The notes beneath the pieces are model-generated. The model did no database searches. It saw only the letters and a list, made by a program, of their open reading frames with translations, and had not been told where the DNA came from. Below, one piece after another: positions 47,437 through 55,582 of a stretch of 64,000 nt of DNA; within the stretch, counting starts at the first letter, position 1; every line of letters begins with the position of its first letter. The DNA is from Pseudorhodoferax aquiterrae (GTDB lineage: Bacteria; Pseudomonadota; Gammaproteobacteria; Burkholderiales; Burkholderiaceae_C), in contig NZ_BMYK01000001.1 in the NCBI RefSeq assembly GCF_014652235.1, forward strand, positions 330,982 through 394,981. Reading direction: 5' to 3'. Made by a program: the position numbers and the translations under genes.

Positions 47437-47762
47437 CAAAGAAGGCGACCCCGGTGCCCCTGTCCCTCCGCTGCGCTCCGGGCAACCTGCGGTGCTCGCG
47501 CCATGGGCTGCATTGCACAACTCGCACCGTTCACTGCGTTCACTCAGCTCGAACAAGTGCAATGAGTCAGTCAACGAAGCGCAAGGTGCCCTTGCGCAGC
47601 CCATGGCGCTGCGCTCCTCGGCAGGGGCACAGGGGAACAAGCGGGGACCATTCGGGCCATCGCTGCGCTCGGCCTGGCGTTCGGGCCGTCGCTTCGCTCG
47701 GCCGACCAACGGCCTGCAGGACCGCGATACAGGCCGTGCAGTGAGAACGTGCAAACGCGGCC

Positions 47763-48812
47763 TCACACCTTGACTTCGCGGTTGAAGCGGTCGATGTACT
47801 CGCCACGGCGCGGGTTGAGCTTGGCCCAGTCCACACCGTTCATGGCTTCGATCTCTGCCACGTTCTTCGCGTAGGCCTGCAGGCCGGGGCTGAACTGTGC
47901 CTTGCTGCTGACCGGCGCGACGAAGTAGGGCGCGGCCGCCATCTGGGTCTGCACCTCGGGGCTCAGCGCGGCGTTGATGTAGGCGGCAGCCAGGTCGGGG
48001 TTCTTGGTGTTCTTGACGATGTGCATCACGCTCTTGATGTGGATCCAGCCCGTCTCGGGCTTGGCCAGCGCCACCGGCACCCCCTTGCCCTGCAGGTCGC
48101 CCACGTTGTTGTTGTAGTGCACGGAGATGTCGATCTGGCCCTGCTGGAACAGCGTGGCCAGCGCGCCGGGGTTGCTGGCCACGGCGCTCACGTTGGGCAG
48201 CAGCTTCTTGACGAACTGGAAGGCGGGCTCGAGGTTCTCCTCGCTGCCGCCGTTCAGGCGCGCGATTTCCACCATCCAGGCCGACATCAGCGTGGAGCCC
48301 ATGCCGGCCAGCCCCACGCGGCCCTTGTACTCGGGCTTGAGCAGGTCGTTCCAGTTCTTGGGCGGGTTCTTGATCTTCTCGGTGTTGTAGGCGATGCCGA
48401 TGATCTGCCCCGACACGAACACGCCCAGGCCGCGCGGGTCCACGAGCTTGGGCGGCACGTCCTTGAGGTTGGGCATCTTGTCCACCGGGATCTTCTCGAA
48501 GATGTCCTGCGACAGCGCGGCCAGGTAGGGCCCTTCGTCCAGGATCACCACGTCGTAGGGCGGGTTGGCCTTGGAGGCGACGATCTTGGAGACCGTGTCC
48601 ACCGCCAGCGAGGAGACCAGGCTGGTCGAGGCCCCGGTGGCCTTGGCGAAGGCCGGCAACAGGATGCTGCGGTGCGCCGACTCCCAGGCGCCCGGGTAGG
48701 TGGTGGCCGAGATGGTCTTGGACTGGGCGTGCGCCAGGCTGGCGTGCAGCGGCAGTTGGGCGGCACCGAAACCGGCGGCGGCCTGCAGCAGCGTGCGGCG
48801 GGACAGGGACAT
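47763..48812 (-). CDS. spermidine/putrescine-type ABC transporter substrate-binding protein (PotD-like)
   Basis: The 349-residue protein from ATG 48812 (AGGAG upstream) has a twin-arginine-type signal MSLSRRTLLQAAAGFGAAQL and a type II binding fold of the PotD/iron(III)-binding class: ISATTYPGAWESAHRSILLP, YDVVILDEGPYLAAL, VFVSGQIIGIAYNTEKIKNP and the WNDLLKPEYKGRVGLAGMGS segment. It diverges from the matching ATPase and permease genes at 49102-51914, and together they form one importer. The ligand is unknown; polyamine-type systems also carry opines and other amines. Confidence 0.92.
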   Translation of the reverse strand: MSLSRRTLLQAAAGFGAAQLPLHASLAHAQSKTISATTYPGAWESAHRSILLPAFAKATGASTSLVSSLAVDTVSKIVASKANPPYDVVILDEGPYLAALSQDIFEKIPVDKMPNLKDVPPKLVDPRGLGVFVSGQIIGIAYNTEKIKNPPKNWNDLLKPEYKGRVGLAGMGSTLMSAWMVEIARLNGGSEENLEPAFQFVKKLLPNVSAVASNPGALATLFQQGQIDISVHYNNNVGDLQGKGVPVALAKPETGWIHIKSVMHIVKNTKNPDLAAAYINAALSPEVQTQMAAAPYFVAPVSSKAQFSPGLQAYAKNVAEIEAMNGVDWAKLNPRRGEYIDRFNREVKV

Positions 48813-48885
48813 GGGTGGACTCCTAGGTTGCGAGGGCGGCCCGATGGCGGGACGGGGCATGCCAGCGCAAGCTTTGTGCCATCGC

Positions 48886-48897
48886 CTGTATCCAAGG
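48886..48897. promoter_or_regulatory. TGTATCCAAG motif, candidate GntR operator D
   Basis: CTGTATCCAAGG shares the core TGTATCCAA with motifs A and C. It lies in the 289-bp divergent gap between the binding-protein and ATPase genes, 74 bp before the binding-protein start. Confidence 0.45.
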
Positions 48898-48962
48898 TTT
48901 TCACGAGCCCACCTCCCAAGCCGGTGCGGCGGCTGCGCCAATGTGGCGCACTTCGCACCAAA

Positions 48963-48973
48963 TTGTGCCCAAT
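48963..48973. promoter_or_regulatory. TTGTGCCCAAT motif, candidate GntR operator E
   Basis: TTGTGCCCAAT differs from TTGTATCCAAT at two positions. It lies about 130 bp before the ATPase start and 22 bp from motif F, two helical turns apart, which would suit cooperative binding. Confidence 0.5.
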
Positions 48974-48984
48974 GAAAAAACAGA

Positions 48985-48995
48985 TTGTGTCCAAT
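48985..48995. promoter_or_regulatory. TTGTGTCCAAT motif, candidate GntR operator F
   Basis: TTGTGTCCAAT with the right flank CTGCG matches motif C over 16 bases with one change. It stands 107 bp before the ATPase ATG in the divergent gap. An additional TTGG lies just downstream at 49003. Confidence 0.55.
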
Positions 48996-49101
48996 CTGCG
49001 CATTGGTTGTAGCCAGCCGAAGTGGCGGCTTGTGGCACGTTTCTTGAGTTGCCGCAGGCAGCGCGGCGCATCCGGTGCCGCATCCCAACCAGGGCCCCCG
49101 C

Positions 49102-50190
49102 ATGCAAGCTTTCGATCGAACCGCCAGTGTCGGCATCGTTCTCGACCAGATCCACCACCGCTACGCCGGCGCCACGGCGGTGGAGTCCGTGTCGCTGGAC
49201 ATCCCGGCCGGCGAACTCGTCGCGTTGCTGGGCCCCAGCGGCTGCGGCAAGACCACGCTGCTGCGCATCGTCGCCGGCCTGTTGCGCCAGAGCGGCGGCC
49301 ATGTGCGCATCGGCGGCGAGATCGTCGATGCGCTGCCGACCAACGAGCGCGGCGCCGGCATCGTGTTCCAGAACTACGCGCTGTTCCCGCACATGACGGT
49401 GGCCGACAACGTGGCCTACGGCCTGCGCGCACGCGGTGTCGCGGCCGCCGAGGCGCGCGACACCGCCGCGCGGATGCTGGCCATGGTGCGCATGGCCGAC
49501 TACGGCCGGCGCTACCCGCGCGAGCTGTCGGGTGGCCAGCAGCAACGCGTGGCGCTGGCGCGCACGCTGGCCGTGCGCCCGCGCGTGCTGCTGCTTGACG
49601 AGCCCTTCGCGGCACTCGACAAGAACCTGCGGCTGGACATGCAGATCGAGATCCGGCGCATCCAGCGCGAGCTCGGCATCACCACCATCCTGGTCACGCA
49701 CGACCAGGAGGAGGCCATGTCCATGGCCGACCGCATCGCCGTCATGCATGCGGGTGTGGTCGAGCAGTTCGACACGCCCGAGGCCATCTACGACCGGCCG
49801 GCCACGCTGTTCGTCGCCACCTTCATCGGCACGGCCAACCTGCTGCCAGGCCAGCTGCGCAGCGCCGAGGGCGGCTATGTGGTGGACTGCGCGGACGGCG
49901 GCGCGATCTCGCTGGAGCGGGCCGCGCCCTGCTCGCGCGTGGGCAGCGTGGTGGTCGCGGCGCGGCCGGAGAACCTGGTGCTGGCCGGCTCCACCCATGG
50001 CGCGCTGCCGGCCCGCGTGGAGATGGTGCTGCCCCTGGGGCCTTCGCTGGTCTACGAACTCGCGCTGGCCACGGGCGGCACGATCAAGGTCACCCAGCCG
50101 CGCAGCGCGGGCCAGATGCGCTTTGAGGCCGGTGAACAGGTGGGCGTGCGGCTGCGCCCCGGTGCCCCCGCTGGCGTGTTCGCGGGCTGA
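49102..50190 (+). CDS. spermidine/putrescine-type ABC transporter ATPase (PotA-like)
   Basis: The 362-residue ATPase from ATG 49102 has Walker A GPSGCGKTT near residue 48, FQNYALFPHMTVADNVAYGL near 92, signature LSGGQQQRVALARTLA near 143, Walker B VLLLDEPFAALDKN near 163 and LVTHDQEEAMSMADRI near 197, then a C-terminal TOBE-type regulatory domain (VVVAARPENLVLAG). It energises uptake by the two permeases that follow. The permease ATG lies 4 bp beyond its stop. Confidence 0.94.
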   Translation: MQAFDRTASVGIVLDQIHHRYAGATAVESVSLDIPAGELVALLGPSGCGKTTLLRIVAGLLRQSGGHVRIGGEIVDALPTNERGAGIVFQNYALFPHMTVADNVAYGLRARGVAAAEARDTAARMLAMVRMADYGRRYPRELSGGQQQRVALARTLAVRPRVLLLDEPFAALDKNLRLDMQIEIRRIQRELGITTILVTHDQEEAMSMADRIAVMHAGVVEQFDTPEAIYDRPATLFVATFIGTANLLPGQLRSAEGGYVVDCADGGAISLERAAPCSRVGSVVVAARPENLVLAGSTHGALPARVEMVLPLGPSLVYELALATGGTIKVTQPRSAGQMRFEAGEQVGVRLRPGAPAGVFAG

Positions 50191-50194
50191 CGCG

Positions 50195-51052
50195 ATGGCC
50201 AGCGCCACCGCACCCCGTTTCGCGCCGCCGCTGGGCCTGGCGCTGCCTTTGGGCCTCTTCTTCGGGGTCTTCGTGCTCGCCCCCATGCTGCTGCTGGGCT
50301 GGATCAGCCTGCACGACGACCAGGGCATGACCCAGTTCGGCATCGCCCAGTACGCCAAGTTTCTGGGCGACGGCTTCAACCTCTCGGTGCTGGGCGGCAC
50401 GCTGTGGCTGGGCCTGAAGGTCACGGCGTTGACGCTCGTGATCGGCTTTCCACTGGCCTACCTCTACACCCAGGCACTCGCGCGCTGGCAGGGCCTGCTC
50501 ATGCTGCTGATCGTGCTGCCGTTGCTCACGAGCTCGGTGGTGCGCACCTTCGCCTGGGTCGTGATCCTGGGACGCCAGGGCATCGTCAACACCGCGCTGC
50601 TGGACTGGGGCCTGATCGCCGAGCCGCTCAAGCTGCTCTACACGCCGGGCGGCGTGACGGTGGCGCTGGCGCAGATCGAGCTGCCGCTCATGGTGCTGCC
50701 GCTCATCACTTCGCTCATGAACACCGACGCCAACCTGCGCCAGGCCTCGTTGGCGCTGGGCGCCGGCCACTGGCGCACCTTCTGGCAGGTCACGCTGCCG
50801 CTCACCATGCCGGGCCTCCTGGCCGGCGCGCTGCTGGTGTTCGCCTCCAGCATCAGCGCCTTCGTCACGCAGACGCTGGTGGGCGGCGGGCAGCAGATGT
50901 TCATGCCCTACTACATGTACCAGCAGGCCATCCAGGCCAACAACTATCCGTTCGCCGCCGCGATCGCGATGCTGCTGCTGGCCAGCGTGCTGGCCGTGGT
51001 CGTCGCCATCAACGCGCTGGGCCGCCGCAGCCGGGGATTCGTCCATGCCTGA
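50195..51052 (+). CDS. spermidine/putrescine-type ABC transporter permease (PotB-like)
   Basis: The 285-residue protein has about six membrane segments with VLPLLTSSVVRTFAWVVILG near residue 110 and the EAA loop LRQASLALGAGHWRTFWQVT near 180 followed by LPLTMPGLLAGALLVF. These are typical of the PotB/CysT class. It overlaps the second permease gene by 8 bp and forms a heterodimer with it. Confidence 0.93.
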   Translation: MASATAPRFAPPLGLALPLGLFFGVFVLAPMLLLGWISLHDDQGMTQFGIAQYAKFLGDGFNLSVLGGTLWLGLKVTALTLVIGFPLAYLYTQALARWQGLLMLLIVLPLLTSSVVRTFAWVVILGRQGIVNTALLDWGLIAEPLKLLYTPGGVTVALAQIELPLMVLPLITSLMNTDANLRQASLALGAGHWRTFWQVTLPLTMPGLLAGALLVFASSISAFVTQTLVGGGQQMFMPYYMYQQAIQANNYPFAAAIAMLLLASVLAVVVAINALGRRSRGFVHA

Positions 51053-51914
51053 TGCCTTCGTTTCCGGCGCGCCCGTGCGCCCCGCCCCCGCGCCGCGTGC
51101 GGCCGAATCGCTGGCCGGCGCCTTCGAGCGGCGCTCGTTCTGTGCCGTGTTCGGCGTGCTGGGCATTTGCGCCGGCGTGCTGCTGCTGGCGCCGACCGTG
51201 GTGGTGCTGATCACTTCGTTCACGAGCGGCTTCTCGCTCAAGTTCCCGCCGCCGGGCTACTCGGTGCGCTGGTACCAGGCGCTGTGGGATTCGCCCGAAC
51301 TGATCGAGGCCGGCGTGCTGTCGCTCAAGCTGGCGGCCGTGGCCACCGCCATCTCGGCCGTGCTGGCCGTGGCCGCCGCGCTCGCGCTGGCGCGCCGCAG
51401 GGAGGGCTGGGCGCGCGCGGCCGAGGCCGTGCTGCTGTCGCCGCTGATGCTGCCTGCGCTGGCCATCGGCCTGTCGCTGCTGATGCTGTTCAACATCGCG
51501 GGCACGGGCCTGTCGTTCACGACGCTGGTGCTGGGCCACATCGCGATCACCACGCCCTACATCCTGCGCACCACCTCGGCCAGCCTGCTGCAGATGGATG
51601 GCGTGCTGCTGGAGAGCGCCCACTCGCTGGGCGCCTCGCCGCTCTATGTCTTCCGCACCATCACGCTGCCGCTGATCGCGCGCGGCGTGCTGGCCGGTGC
51701 CTTCATCGGCTTCATGTATTCGTTCGACAACGTGGCCGTGTCGCTGTTCTTGTCGGACGCGCGCAGCGAGGTGCTGCCCATCCGCATGTGGCACATCATC
51801 GAATCGAACCTGGATGTGCGGGCCGCGGCCGTGTCGGGCGTGCTGATCGCGGCAACCCTCGTGCTGATGGTCCTCATGGAGCGCGTGGCCGGCATCACCC
51901 GCCACATGCGGTGA
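51045..51914 (+). CDS. spermidine/putrescine-type ABC transporter permease (PotC-like)
   Basis: The 289-residue permease has an N-terminal extension of about 30 residues, then about six membrane segments and the EAA loop LLESAHSLGASPLYVFRTIT near residue 190 followed by LPLIARGVLAGAFIGF. The opening part of the membrane domain ends in FTSGFSLKFPPPGYSVRWYQ, usual for PotC. It is the last gene of the importer; the next gene on this strand starts at 52423 beyond a reverse deaminase gene. Confidence 0.93.
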   Translation: MPDAFVSGAPVRPAPAPRAAESLAGAFERRSFCAVFGVLGICAGVLLLAPTVVVLITSFTSGFSLKFPPPGYSVRWYQALWDSPELIEAGVLSLKLAAVATAISAVLAVAAALALARRREGWARAAEAVLLSPLMLPALAIGLSLLMLFNIAGTGLSFTTLVLGHIAITTPYILRTTSASLLQMDGVLLESAHSLGASPLYVFRTITLPLIARGVLAGAFIGFMYSFDNVAVSLFLSDARSEVLPIRMWHIIESNLDVRAAAVSGVLIAATLVLMVLMERVAGITRHMR

Positions 51915-51928
51915 TGCCAGCCACCGGT

Positions 51929-52390
51929 TCAGCTGTGGTGGACCTGGTCGCCGCCCCAGCGAAGACGCAGCGCGAGGTAGTCGGCCTCCAGCACGCCACC
52001 GCGCAGCGCCATGGCACGGCCGGTCAGCGCGCAGAAGCGCTCGACGCTGTAGTCGCCCAGGTCGCTGCGGCGCAGTGTGGCGTGGCGCAACGCCAGCACC
52101 AGCGTGGTCACGCCGGCCAGCTGGAGCGCGCCCGCGCACATGGGGCAGGGCTCCATCGTGCAGTACAGCGTGGCGCCCTGCGCGGCGGCCGGGCCATGGG
52201 CCGCAAAGGCCTGGCGCAGCGCATCGGGCTCGGCGTGCAGCGTGGGGTCGCCCTGGCTGACCTGGCGGTTCTGGCCGCGCGCCAGCAACTTTCCACCCTG
52301 CACCAGCACCGCGCCGGTCGGCCAGTCGCCGCGCGCATAGGCTTCCTGGGCCTCGTTCAGCGCCAGGCGCATCCAGTGCTCGTCGTTCAT
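51929..52390 (-). CDS. nucleoside/cytosine-type deaminase (CDA fold, zinc-dependent)
   Basis: The 153-residue protein from ATG 52390 has the zinc deaminase motifs HAEPDALRQA near residue 53 (His ligand and catalytic Glu) and TMEPCPMCAGAL near 82 (two Cys ligands). Relatives are guanine deaminase, tRNA adenosine deaminase and related purine/pyrimidine deaminases. With its amidohydrolase neighbour it suggests hydrolytic removal of ring amino groups. It is divergent from the amidohydrolase gene with only 32 bp between the start codons. Confidence 0.9.
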   Translation of the reverse strand: MNDEHWMRLALNEAQEAYARGDWPTGAVLVQGGKLLARGQNRQVSQGDPTLHAEPDALRQAFAAHGPAAAQGATLYCTMEPCPMCAGALQLAGVTTLVLALRHATLRRSDLGDYSVERFCALTGRAMALRGGVLEADYLALRLRWGGDQVHHS

Positions 52391-52422
52391 CCCAGACCTT
52401 TCACAACATTCGGAGCCACACC

Positions 52423-53931
52423 ATGAGCAAGAAACGCACCCTGTTGCGCAACGCACGCGTGCTGCTGGGCGATGCGCTCGCGCTGTCCGACGGCCCGCAG
52501 GATCTGTTGGTCGAGGCCGGCCGCATCGCCGCCATCGCGCCGGCGGGCCACCTGGGCGAGGCCGAGCAGGTCGTCGACCTGAGGGACCACCTGCTGGTGC
52601 CCGGCCTGGTCAACGGCCACCAGCATTCGCACGAGCACTTCCAGCGCGGCCGCACGGAGAACCTGCCGCTGGAGCTCTGGATGCAGCTGGTGCGCACGCG
52701 CACGCCGGTGCCGCTCACGCCGCGCCAGGTCTACCTGCGCACCATGGTCGGCGCCATCGAATCGCTGCGCACGGGCGCCACCACCATCGTGGACGACATG
52801 GCGTTGGGCGGCGCGATCGACCGCGAGCGCATCGCCGCCGTGCTGCAGGCCTACGACGACGTGGGCATCCGCGCGCTGCTGGGCTTCGCGATGATGGACA
52901 AGCCCATCGTCGACAACTTCCCGTTTCTTGAGGCCCATGTGCCGCCCGCGCTGGTGGCCGAGCTGCGCGCCGCGCCGCGGCCGGCGGGGGCCGATCAACT
53001 GGCCCTGGTGCGCGACCTGGCGCGCGCGCGGCATCCGCAATCGCGCCGCGTGGGGGTGCTGGTCTCGGCCTCGGCACCGCAGCGCTGCACCGAGCCCTTC
53101 CTGCGGGACGTGCGCGCGCTGGCCGACGAGCTGGCCCTGCCGGTCATCACGCACGTGCAGGAGACGCGGCTGCAGGTCGTCACGGGCCAGCTGTTCTACG
53201 GCTGCCCCATGGTCGAGTACCTGGACCGCATCGGCTTCCTGAAGCCCGCCACCAGCCTGATCCACGCCGTGTGGCTGAACCCGCGCGAGATCGCGGCGCT
53301 CGCGCGCACCGGCGCCACGGCCCAGCACAACCCCTGGAGCAACCTGCTGCTGGGCTCGGGCGTGCAGCCCGTGCGCGAGTTGCTGGACGCCGGCGTGAAC
53401 GTGAGCCTGGGCTCGGACGGCTCGTGCTCCACTGTCACCGTCAACATGCTCAACGTGCTGGGCAGCGCCGCAGCCGTCTCCAAGCTGCGCGGCGACGACC
53501 ACCGGCGCTGGTTGTCGGCGCACGAGGCGTTGCACGCCGGCACGCTGGCGGGCGGACGCGCGCTGGGCTTCGGCGAGCAGCTGGGGGCGCTGCGCGTGGG
53601 TGCCATCGCCGACCTCGTGGGCTACCGCACCGACACGGTCACGTTCACGCCCTTCAACGATCCGGTGCGCCAGCTGGTCTATGCCGAGCGCGGCGCGGGC
53701 CTTGGCTTCTCCATGGTCGATGGCGAGGTCGTGGTCGCAGGCGGCGCGCTGCGTTCGGTCGACGAAGCCGCTTTGCTGCGCGAGATCGAGCGCGAGTTCG
53801 CGCACCTGGCTCCGCGGTACGCCCAGGCCGAGGCCGAGATGGCGCCGGTGGTCGATGCGCTGGAGGGCATCCACCGCGAAGGGCTGGCCACGGGCATTGC
53901 GCCCGATACCTTCGCGGCGAGGTTGGCATGA
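52423..53931 (+). CDS. ATZ/TRZ-family amidohydrolase (second copy)
   Basis: The 502-residue enzyme has amidohydrolase ligands NGHQHSHEHF near residue 66, ITHVQET near 244, LIHAVWL near 280 and LGSDGSCS near 331. It is longer than the enzyme at 44041 and only distantly alike, so the two likely have different substrates. GGAG lies 8 bp before the ATG. Its stop overlaps the start of the PuuE-like gene, the first of three 4-bp overlaps that tie four genes into one operon to 56967. Confidence 0.9.
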   Translation: MSKKRTLLRNARVLLGDALALSDGPQDLLVEAGRIAAIAPAGHLGEAEQVVDLRDHLLVPGLVNGHQHSHEHFQRGRTENLPLELWMQLVRTRTPVPLTPRQVYLRTMVGAIESLRTGATTIVDDMALGGAIDRERIAAVLQAYDDVGIRALLGFAMMDKPIVDNFPFLEAHVPPALVAELRAAPRPAGADQLALVRDLARARHPQSRRVGVLVSASAPQRCTEPFLRDVRALADELALPVITHVQETRLQVVTGQLFYGCPMVEYLDRIGFLKPATSLIHAVWLNPREIAALARTGATAQHNPWSNLLLGSGVQPVRELLDAGVNVSLGSDGSCSTVTVNMLNVLGSAAAVSKLRGDDHRRWLSAHEALHAGTLAGGRALGFGEQLGALRVGAIADLVGYRTDTVTFTPFNDPVRQLVYAERGAGLGFSMVDGEVVVAGGALRSVDEAALLREIEREFAHLAPRYAQAEAEMAPVVDALEGIHREGLATGIAPDTFAARLA

Positions 53932-54827
53932 GCGCGCGCGACTTCTCGGGCTACCGCTGGAACTATCCGCAGCTGCGCTGGCCTGGCGACACCGGCCTGG
54001 CGGTCTCCTTCGTGCTCAATGTGGAGGAGGGTGCCGAGTTCGCGCTCAGCGCGGGCGATCTGCGCAACGAAAGCCACCACGAGGTCAAGCACGAGGTGGT
54101 GGGCGCGCCCGACCTGTGCATGGAGAGCCAGTTCGAGTACGGCGCGCGCGTGGGCTACTGGCGCATCACGCGCGCGCTCATGGAGGCCGGCATCCCGCTC
54201 ACGCTGAACGCCTGTGCGCGGGCGCTGGAGACCACGCCCTGGATCGCCACGGATGCGGCCGAGCAGGGCTTCGAGGTCTGCTGCCATGGCTGGCGCTGGG
54301 AGTCGCATGCGGGCATGGCCGAGGAAGAGGAGCGCGCGCTGATCGCGCGCTGCGTGGAGAGCATCCGCCGCCTGCACGGCCGCGCACCCGTGGGCTGGCA
54401 CACCAAGTCCTCGGCCTCGGTGAACACGCGGCGCCTGCTGGTCGAGCAGGGCGGCTTCCTCTACGACAGCGACGCCTACAACGACGACCTGCCTTACTAC
54501 GTGCGCGTGGCCGGCCGGCCGCATCTGGTGCTGCCGTACGCCTTCGACACCAACGACATGCGCTTCTTCGACAGCTACGCCTACGTGCGCGGCAGCGACT
54601 TCGCCGACTACGCGATCGACGCCTTCGACGCGCTGCTGGCCGAGTCGCGCGCCACGCCGCGCATGCTGTCCATCGGCCTGCACACGCGCATCATCGGCCG
54701 GCCCGGCCGCATCGAGGGCCTGCGCCAGCTGACGCGCCACATCGCGCAGCGCGGCGGCGCCTGGTGCGCCACGCGCGAGCAGATCGCGCGGCATTGGCTG
54801 GCCCACATGCCGCCGGAGGCTGCATGA
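53928..54827 (+). CDS. polysaccharide deacetylase-fold protein, PuuE/allantoinase-like
   Basis: The 299-residue protein starts MSARDFSGYRWNYPQLRWPG and follows the PuuE-like NodB fold: LAVSFVLNVEEGAEFALSAG, FEYGARVGYWRITRALMEAG, CCHGWRWESHAGM near residue 120 and the SIGLHTRIIGRPGR end. PuuE hydrolyses allantoin, so opening of a cyclic ureide is plausible. The usual first acidic metal residue pair appears as NVEEG rather than a TxDDD form, as in PuuE relatives. It is coupled to genes on both sides by 4-bp overlaps. Confidence 0.88.
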   Translation: MSARDFSGYRWNYPQLRWPGDTGLAVSFVLNVEEGAEFALSAGDLRNESHHEVKHEVVGAPDLCMESQFEYGARVGYWRITRALMEAGIPLTLNACARALETTPWIATDAAEQGFEVCCHGWRWESHAGMAEEEERALIARCVESIRRLHGRAPVGWHTKSSASVNTRRLLVEQGGFLYDSDAYNDDLPYYVRVAGRPHLVLPYAFDTNDMRFFDSYAYVRGSDFADYAIDAFDALLAESRATPRMLSIGLHTRIIGRPGRIEGLRQLTRHIAQRGGAWCATREQIARHWLAHMPPEAA

Positions 54828-55582
54828 AGCTGCTGCTGGTCAACCCGAACCTGACCCAGGCCGTGACCGACGCGGTGCTGGCCGCCGCGCGCAGCCGCGC
54901 CGCGCCCGGCACCGAACTCGTGGCCGTGACCGGCCGCTTCGGCCCCGCCGTGATCGGCTCGCGCGCGGAGAACGCGCTCGCGCAGCACGGCGTGCTGGAC
55001 CTCGTGGCGCAGCACGCGCCCGGTTGCGATGCCGTGGTGCTGGGCGTCTCGCTCGACACGGCGCTGTGGGCCTGCCGCGAGTTGCTGGACATTCCCGTGG
55101 TCGGCATGACCGAGGCCGGTTTGCTGTGCGGTGCCACGGTGGCCACGCGCATCGGCCTGTTGACCAACGGCGCACGCATGGGACCGCTGTACCGCGAACT
55201 CGTGCAGTCCTACGACCTGGGCGAGCGTCTGGCCGGCGTGGAGACGCTCACGCTCACGCCGCAGCAGATGGTGGGCGCGCCGCAGGAGGCGCAGCAGGCC
55301 GTGCTGGAGGCTGTGTTGGCAGGTGCCCGCACGCTCGTCGAGCGGGACGGCGCCGAAGCCGTGCTGCTGGCCGGCGCGGCCATGGCGTCCATGGCCGATG
55401 CGCTGCAGCCGCGCCTGCCCGTGCCGCTGCTGGACGGCGTGGGCTGCGCCGTGGCGCTGGCCCAGGCCCTGGTGGGGCTGCGCCTGCCGCGCGCCCGCGT
55501 GGGCAGCGTGAGCCCGACGGGTGGGCGCGCCGTTCAAGGCGTGTCGCCCGCACTCACCGCATTGTTCGGAAGGTCGGCATGA
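54824..55582 (+). CDS. Asp/Glu/hydantoin racemase-family protein without catalytic cysteines
   Basis: The 252-residue product MKLLLVNPNLTQAVTDAVLA has the same fold as the protein at 37241 and similarly lacks the family Cys pair: VVLGVSLDTALWACREL near residue 70 (Cys position is Val) and VLLAGAAMASMA near 182 (Cys position is Ala). Allantoin and hydantoin racemases use both Cys. Its place between a PuuE-like hydrolase and an amidase fits a ureide pathway, but the chemistry must differ or the protein must be non-racemising. Confidence 0.86.
   Translation: MKLLLVNPNLTQAVTDAVLAAARSRAAPGTELVAVTGRFGPAVIGSRAENALAQHGVLDLVAQHAPGCDAVVLGVSLDTALWACRELLDIPVVGMTEAGLLCGATVATRIGLLTNGARMGPLYRELVQSYDLGERLAGVETLTLTPQQMVGAPQEAQQAVLEAVLAGARTLVERDGAEAVLLAGAAMASMADALQPRLPVPLLDGVGCAVALAQALVGLRLPRARVGSVSPTGGRAVQGVSPALTALFGRSA

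Larger units (their letters stand above)
47032..47673. repeat. 642-bp imperfect palindromic repeat element
   Basis: The 754 bp between the racemase-family and binding-protein genes holds no plausible gene. Instead its left part (47032-47305) and the reverse complement of its right part (47404-47673) agree over nearly their whole length: both begin GGCCGAGCG-AGCGATGGCCC, then CCCCTGTGCCC, GCCGAGGAGC, GTGAACGCAGTGAACG, CGAGCACCGCAGGTTGCCCG and GGGGTCGCCTTCT. Each arm ends in its own hairpin. The arm terminus is repeated once more at 47678-47703. The element resembles dispersed intergenic repeats of Comamonadaceae, which I state from memory. Confidence 0.8.

Noticed and set aside
47163-47773. 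Frames with SERSERSEL-like repeats in the 754-bp gap between 47008 and 47763
   Set aside because: They are readings of the palindromic repeat, present on both strands and in several frames, with no ribosome site or domain.
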